DNA from: Glossina fuscipes
Lineage: Eukaryota; Arthropoda; Insecta; Diptera; Glossinidae
Assembly: GCF_014805625.2 (NCBI RefSeq)
Contig: NW_023998416.1
Location: forward strand, 33,458,375-33,522,374
Direction of reading: 5' to 3'
Length of the DNA stretch: 64,000 bases
How positions within the stretch are numbered: position 1 is the first letter of the stretch; every line of letters begins with the position of its first letter. This document shows positions 60,976 to 64,000 of this stretch, in pieces. The notes beneath the pieces are model-generated. The model made no database searches, was not told where the DNA came from, and was given only the letters and a program-made list of their open reading frames with translations. Both the position numbers and the translations under genes were made by a program.

Positions 60976-61948
60976 AGAAAGAACATTATGGTCGGCGAAA
61001 GCCGATCTTTCAATACTCTACACCACATTGTCTAACACCGTCTTTACTATAGCCTACACCACTTGTAATACAGGGTACATTAAGTTAGCGCGGACGTATG
61101 TAACACGCAGAAATACCTAAAATAGACCTCTCATTATGCGAATCGATTCAAAATCGTAATCTGAATTGATCTAACCCCGTCTGTCCGTCTGATGCCTGTC
61201 CATGTATATTTGTGTTCAAGCTATAGGTCGCAATCCATGAACTATTTTTATGAAATTTGGTACACAGATGAACTTTGGCCCGAGAAGGAACGCTATTGAG
61301 AACGGTTATAGTCGGTACACTAATCACTCTCTCCCGACTTTTCAGAATGAGGCCGTACATGAGGAGAAATTGCAGTTTTCAAAATTTCGTGGCAAAAGTG
61401 ACTGGGTACTAGTATTTCAGCATTCCAAATTGGTGTGATCGGCCGGGACAATTTTTTGAACCCGCTCTCATATAACCATTCCTACGGAAATGGAAGCTTT
61501 CAATATCTCATGGCGAAATATACTCATAATAGTAAATTGACAAGGAATTCTACCTTAGCGAATTCGGACCACATAGGTCTATTTTTTGGATACCGCATAG
61601 AAGTATTCTTGCGAGAAATAAGACCTTATATGTTAAAAAACCACAATTAATAATTTTTTTGTGGCGAACATTTGTTCATAATTAAATAAAAAATTAAATT
61701 AACCGAATCGGAACCACACCGGTCTATTTCTTGGCCCCTCTCCATACAAGGAAAACCATGCGTAATAAGTCCTTCAGAGAAAGGGTTAATTTTTAACATT
61801 TTATGATGAAAATTAATTCAAATTTCAAAATTAATAAATAGTGAATTTGGACCACATTCTATTTTTTTTTGGATCGGCGAATAATTGTACTAGTGAAGTG
61901 GTGCAGGGTGTGTAATAATCGGTGTTGCCCGAATAAAATGTTCTTACC
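60976..61948 (+). mobile_element. family A element, full-length copy with terminal inverted repeats
   Basis: The left end (60976: aagaaagaacattatggtcg, then gcgaaagccgatcttt and actctacaccac) and the reverse complement of the right end (61948: ggtaagaacattttattcgg, then gcaacaccgatta and ccctgcaccac) pair over about 48 bp with roughly 70 percent identity. Inside, in order: 'tacaccacttgtaatacagg', 'cgattcaaaatcgtaatctg', 'ccccgtctgtccgtctgatg', 'gttcaagctataggtcgcaa', 'gaaatttggtacacagatg', 'aactttggcccgagaagg', 'gaacgctattgagaacgg' and distal 'gcgaattcggaccacatagg'. No transposase is encoded, so it looks like a non-autonomous DNA transposon of about 0.97 kb. Other frames in this interval are repeat-derived. 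Confidence 0.65.
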
Positions 61949-62869
61949 GTTTTTTTTTAATTCACTCACATGAGACACTTTCCAGGATTTTTATAAACTT
62001 TTTCAAAAGTTGTAAGTCTTAATATGAACATAAGGTGAACGGACATTTTTTGCATTTACAATAAGATGCTTTTTGGTTTGAAAAAAGGGAATAAAAAAAG
62101 TTTTCCTATTACCTGCAGTACGTATGCGTTATTATGTGGAATTATTTATGAGTATAATACATGACAATGAACAAAATGATAATAGTAGGTATGAGTTACT
62201 GGTTTTCCTAACACTTTCCGCCTTGGAAGTCATTATGTGCAAGTAGCATTGTCGTTATCACCAGATGTTATTTCTGGTTGACGTGTGCGTGCAAAAACTG
62301 CAATTAGTAATTATTGAGTAAACTTTGTCTGCTCGTAGCTCTAAGTGTTCATATACCATCTCACCCATGCCGCAAACCGCATGACAAAGCAATTCTTGTT
62401 CATACCACAGCGGAACGGCCGCAGTTATTTACCTCACTTGCAAGTTTGTGAATACAGTGTATAAACATTAAGTACAGGGTGAAAATGCACCTTGTGAAAT
62501 AAGATATAAGAAATAAAAAAAATTGTAAAACTTAGACTTACATTTGTTCGCCCTTTTCGTTGTCTCCTACTTTAGTGACATCACAAAGGCTTCTCCTAAA
62601 TGGCGTTTTAAGATAGAGACGACTTTCGTTACACCTTGCATTGCGCGCGCTTGAATTACAATCAGAATTAAATCATGTCAGAATTTAAGCATATGTCCAA
62701 TGTAACGCACAGTAATTCCCGCTCTCGGAAGAAGCAATCTTTTATACGGCAAAACAACTCAATTTTAATGTTTTATGAAAGCTGGTCCATAAGAGTAGTT
62801 TGAGATAAAAAGAACTGAAAAGATTTTCGACAAAGAAATTAATGTTGCTATGTCTTCTATGAAAAGTCG
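61949..62869. other. non-coding, nothing recognised
   Basis: AT-rich, no supported feature. Confidence 0.4.
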
Positions 62870-63010
62870 TCTATGAAAAGCCTGCCTTTACATTGAAACA
62901 AGATAAAATGGTTTGCGTTTTCTCGTGGGAATAAATGAAAAGTTGTATCAGACGAAGCGCTATAGGGTATTTCATGGCGGACCTGCCCGACCACAATGTT
63001 TTTACTAATT
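62870..63010 (+). repeat. family E repeat, copy 2
   Basis: 'ctatgaaaagcctgccttta', 'ctcgtgggaataaatg', 'gtatcagacgaagcg' and 'gcggacctgcccgaccacaa' match 24010-24145 in order and spacing. The minus-strand 77-codon frame here comes from the repeat. Confidence 0.5.
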
Positions 63011-64000
63011 TTAAGTTTGCAATTATTCCTTAATTTTCTTTCATTCTGAGAAAGCATTGTTTCCTGGGATCCTCTACCTACACACTTCAAGATGTTGTTT
63101 CATATTTCCTGCAGAAGCTAAAATAGAAAAAGCCCAAGACCCATTCTGTGATGTGTCAAAAGCATAACACTTATGCACATTGTATTTGTAAAGGTGAAAA
63201 TTTATCAGTTACTTTCTGGAGTCTCCGCAAACATGGATGAAAACAATAAATCTGTAAGCAAACACCTATGAATAGATTCAAAGTGCATCACATTTGTTAA
63301 TTCGCCTTAGTTTTCTGTCAAAACTACGCACTTCTTTCCGATTTTCTAATTTCATTCATCATCAACGCACCTTAACTGCTCAGGCATCAATCGCTGTATT
63401 GTAATTGCATGTGCAATGTATTTAGTTTCCTGCAACAGTTCAACAAGGTTACATATATATCTGTACGTACTTCTGCGGTTATAAACAAATTTGTAGATTT
63501 AATGTACACTTGAAGCGCAGAACTGTCTAAGAAGGCAAAAAACATTTGTAATGTGATGTACATATGTTTTTCTAAAGAGTACCCTCATCAATTGGGAGAC
63601 ACGCTTCTACTACGCTATAGCAGCACATGTGCATATGCGAATCTGAACTCCGCTTTAACTACTGTTTGAGATATATTTGCATAAGCATTTATGTCGTATT
63701 ATATCGTTACATTGCTCTCGCAGGCAGATAAAGAGGGATAAAGATAACACTTTGGAGAAAGCTTCTAACTGGAAAAAATACGTCCTCTCGCCTATTTCTT
63801 AAACGTGTAGTCTTCTTGCAGACGTCACGTGATTGTTTGTGTTCGTTCATTTTGTTAAGCTTTACTATTAAGTGAGTTTAAGCGGACTATAACCTGACAG
63901 TAATGAAGATATCATTGTAGCATTGTACAATAATGTAAAAGACTCAAATAATGGTTTGAAAATAAACGCTTAAGGGTATATAAGTACGGAATAGCACACT
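63011..64000. other. non-coding, nothing recognised
   Basis: No coding-like frame, repeat or RNA gene seen up to the window edge. Confidence 0.4.

Noticed and set aside
1..64000. CRISPR arrays, operons, bacterial promoters and terminators
   Set aside because: No regular spacer-repeat array, no packed genes and no ribosome-binding sites. The sequence is clearly eukaryotic.

Overview
The window looks like AT-rich, gene-poor nuclear DNA of a higher fly (Diptera, Brachycera). This rests on one clear exon of a PDGF/VEGF-like growth factor of the insect Pvf type, two mariner transposase fragments, dispersed degenerate repeats carrying 'gtccgtctgtccg' tracts, a relic gene with a 60-nt intron of the size common in flies, and no sign of bacterial gene packing. 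The family (fruit fly, calyptrate or other) cannot be fixed from sequence alone.

The only confident living coding sequence is one internal exon at 53507-53684 (+), which holds the cysteine core of a PDGF/VEGF domain. It has a strong 3' splice site, and the split proline codon at its end completes the conserved C-x-P. No neighbouring exon could be identified with confidence, so much of the window is probably long introns or flanks of this gene. A possible signal-peptide exon lies at 40329-40550 (+), but the support is weak.

Most other recognisable content is decayed. Relics of coding genes, read as consecutive open blocks with frame changes, lie at 3908-5044 (+, with a 60-nt phase-0 intron), 37600-37984 (+), 48968-49440 (-), 51983-52480 (-) and 59866-60540 (-). 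The last is a DDE-type transposase relic of a family common in insects; the others are not recognised. Mariner fragments lie at 26026-26259 (-) and 40899-41310 (+).

Three dispersed repeat families were defined by comparing copies within the window. Family A has a full copy of about 0.97 kb with terminal inverted repeats at 60976-61948 and many fragments on both strands. Family B is about 0.5-0.9 kb, has a hairpin at one end and a 'gaccgaatataa..ttcttac' motif at the other. Family D has three copies of about 240 bp or less, with A-box and B-box-like motifs suggesting a tRNA-derived SINE. A smaller pair (E) is also present.

Notable small structures are a 160-bp array of twenty in-register 8-bp units (28709-28868), a perfect 12-bp-arm palindrome (30918-30947), several microsatellites, and TAAT-rich blocks that could be enhancers. 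No tRNA, rRNA, CRISPR array or complete protein-coding gene was found. All repeat boundaries are estimates made by eye.
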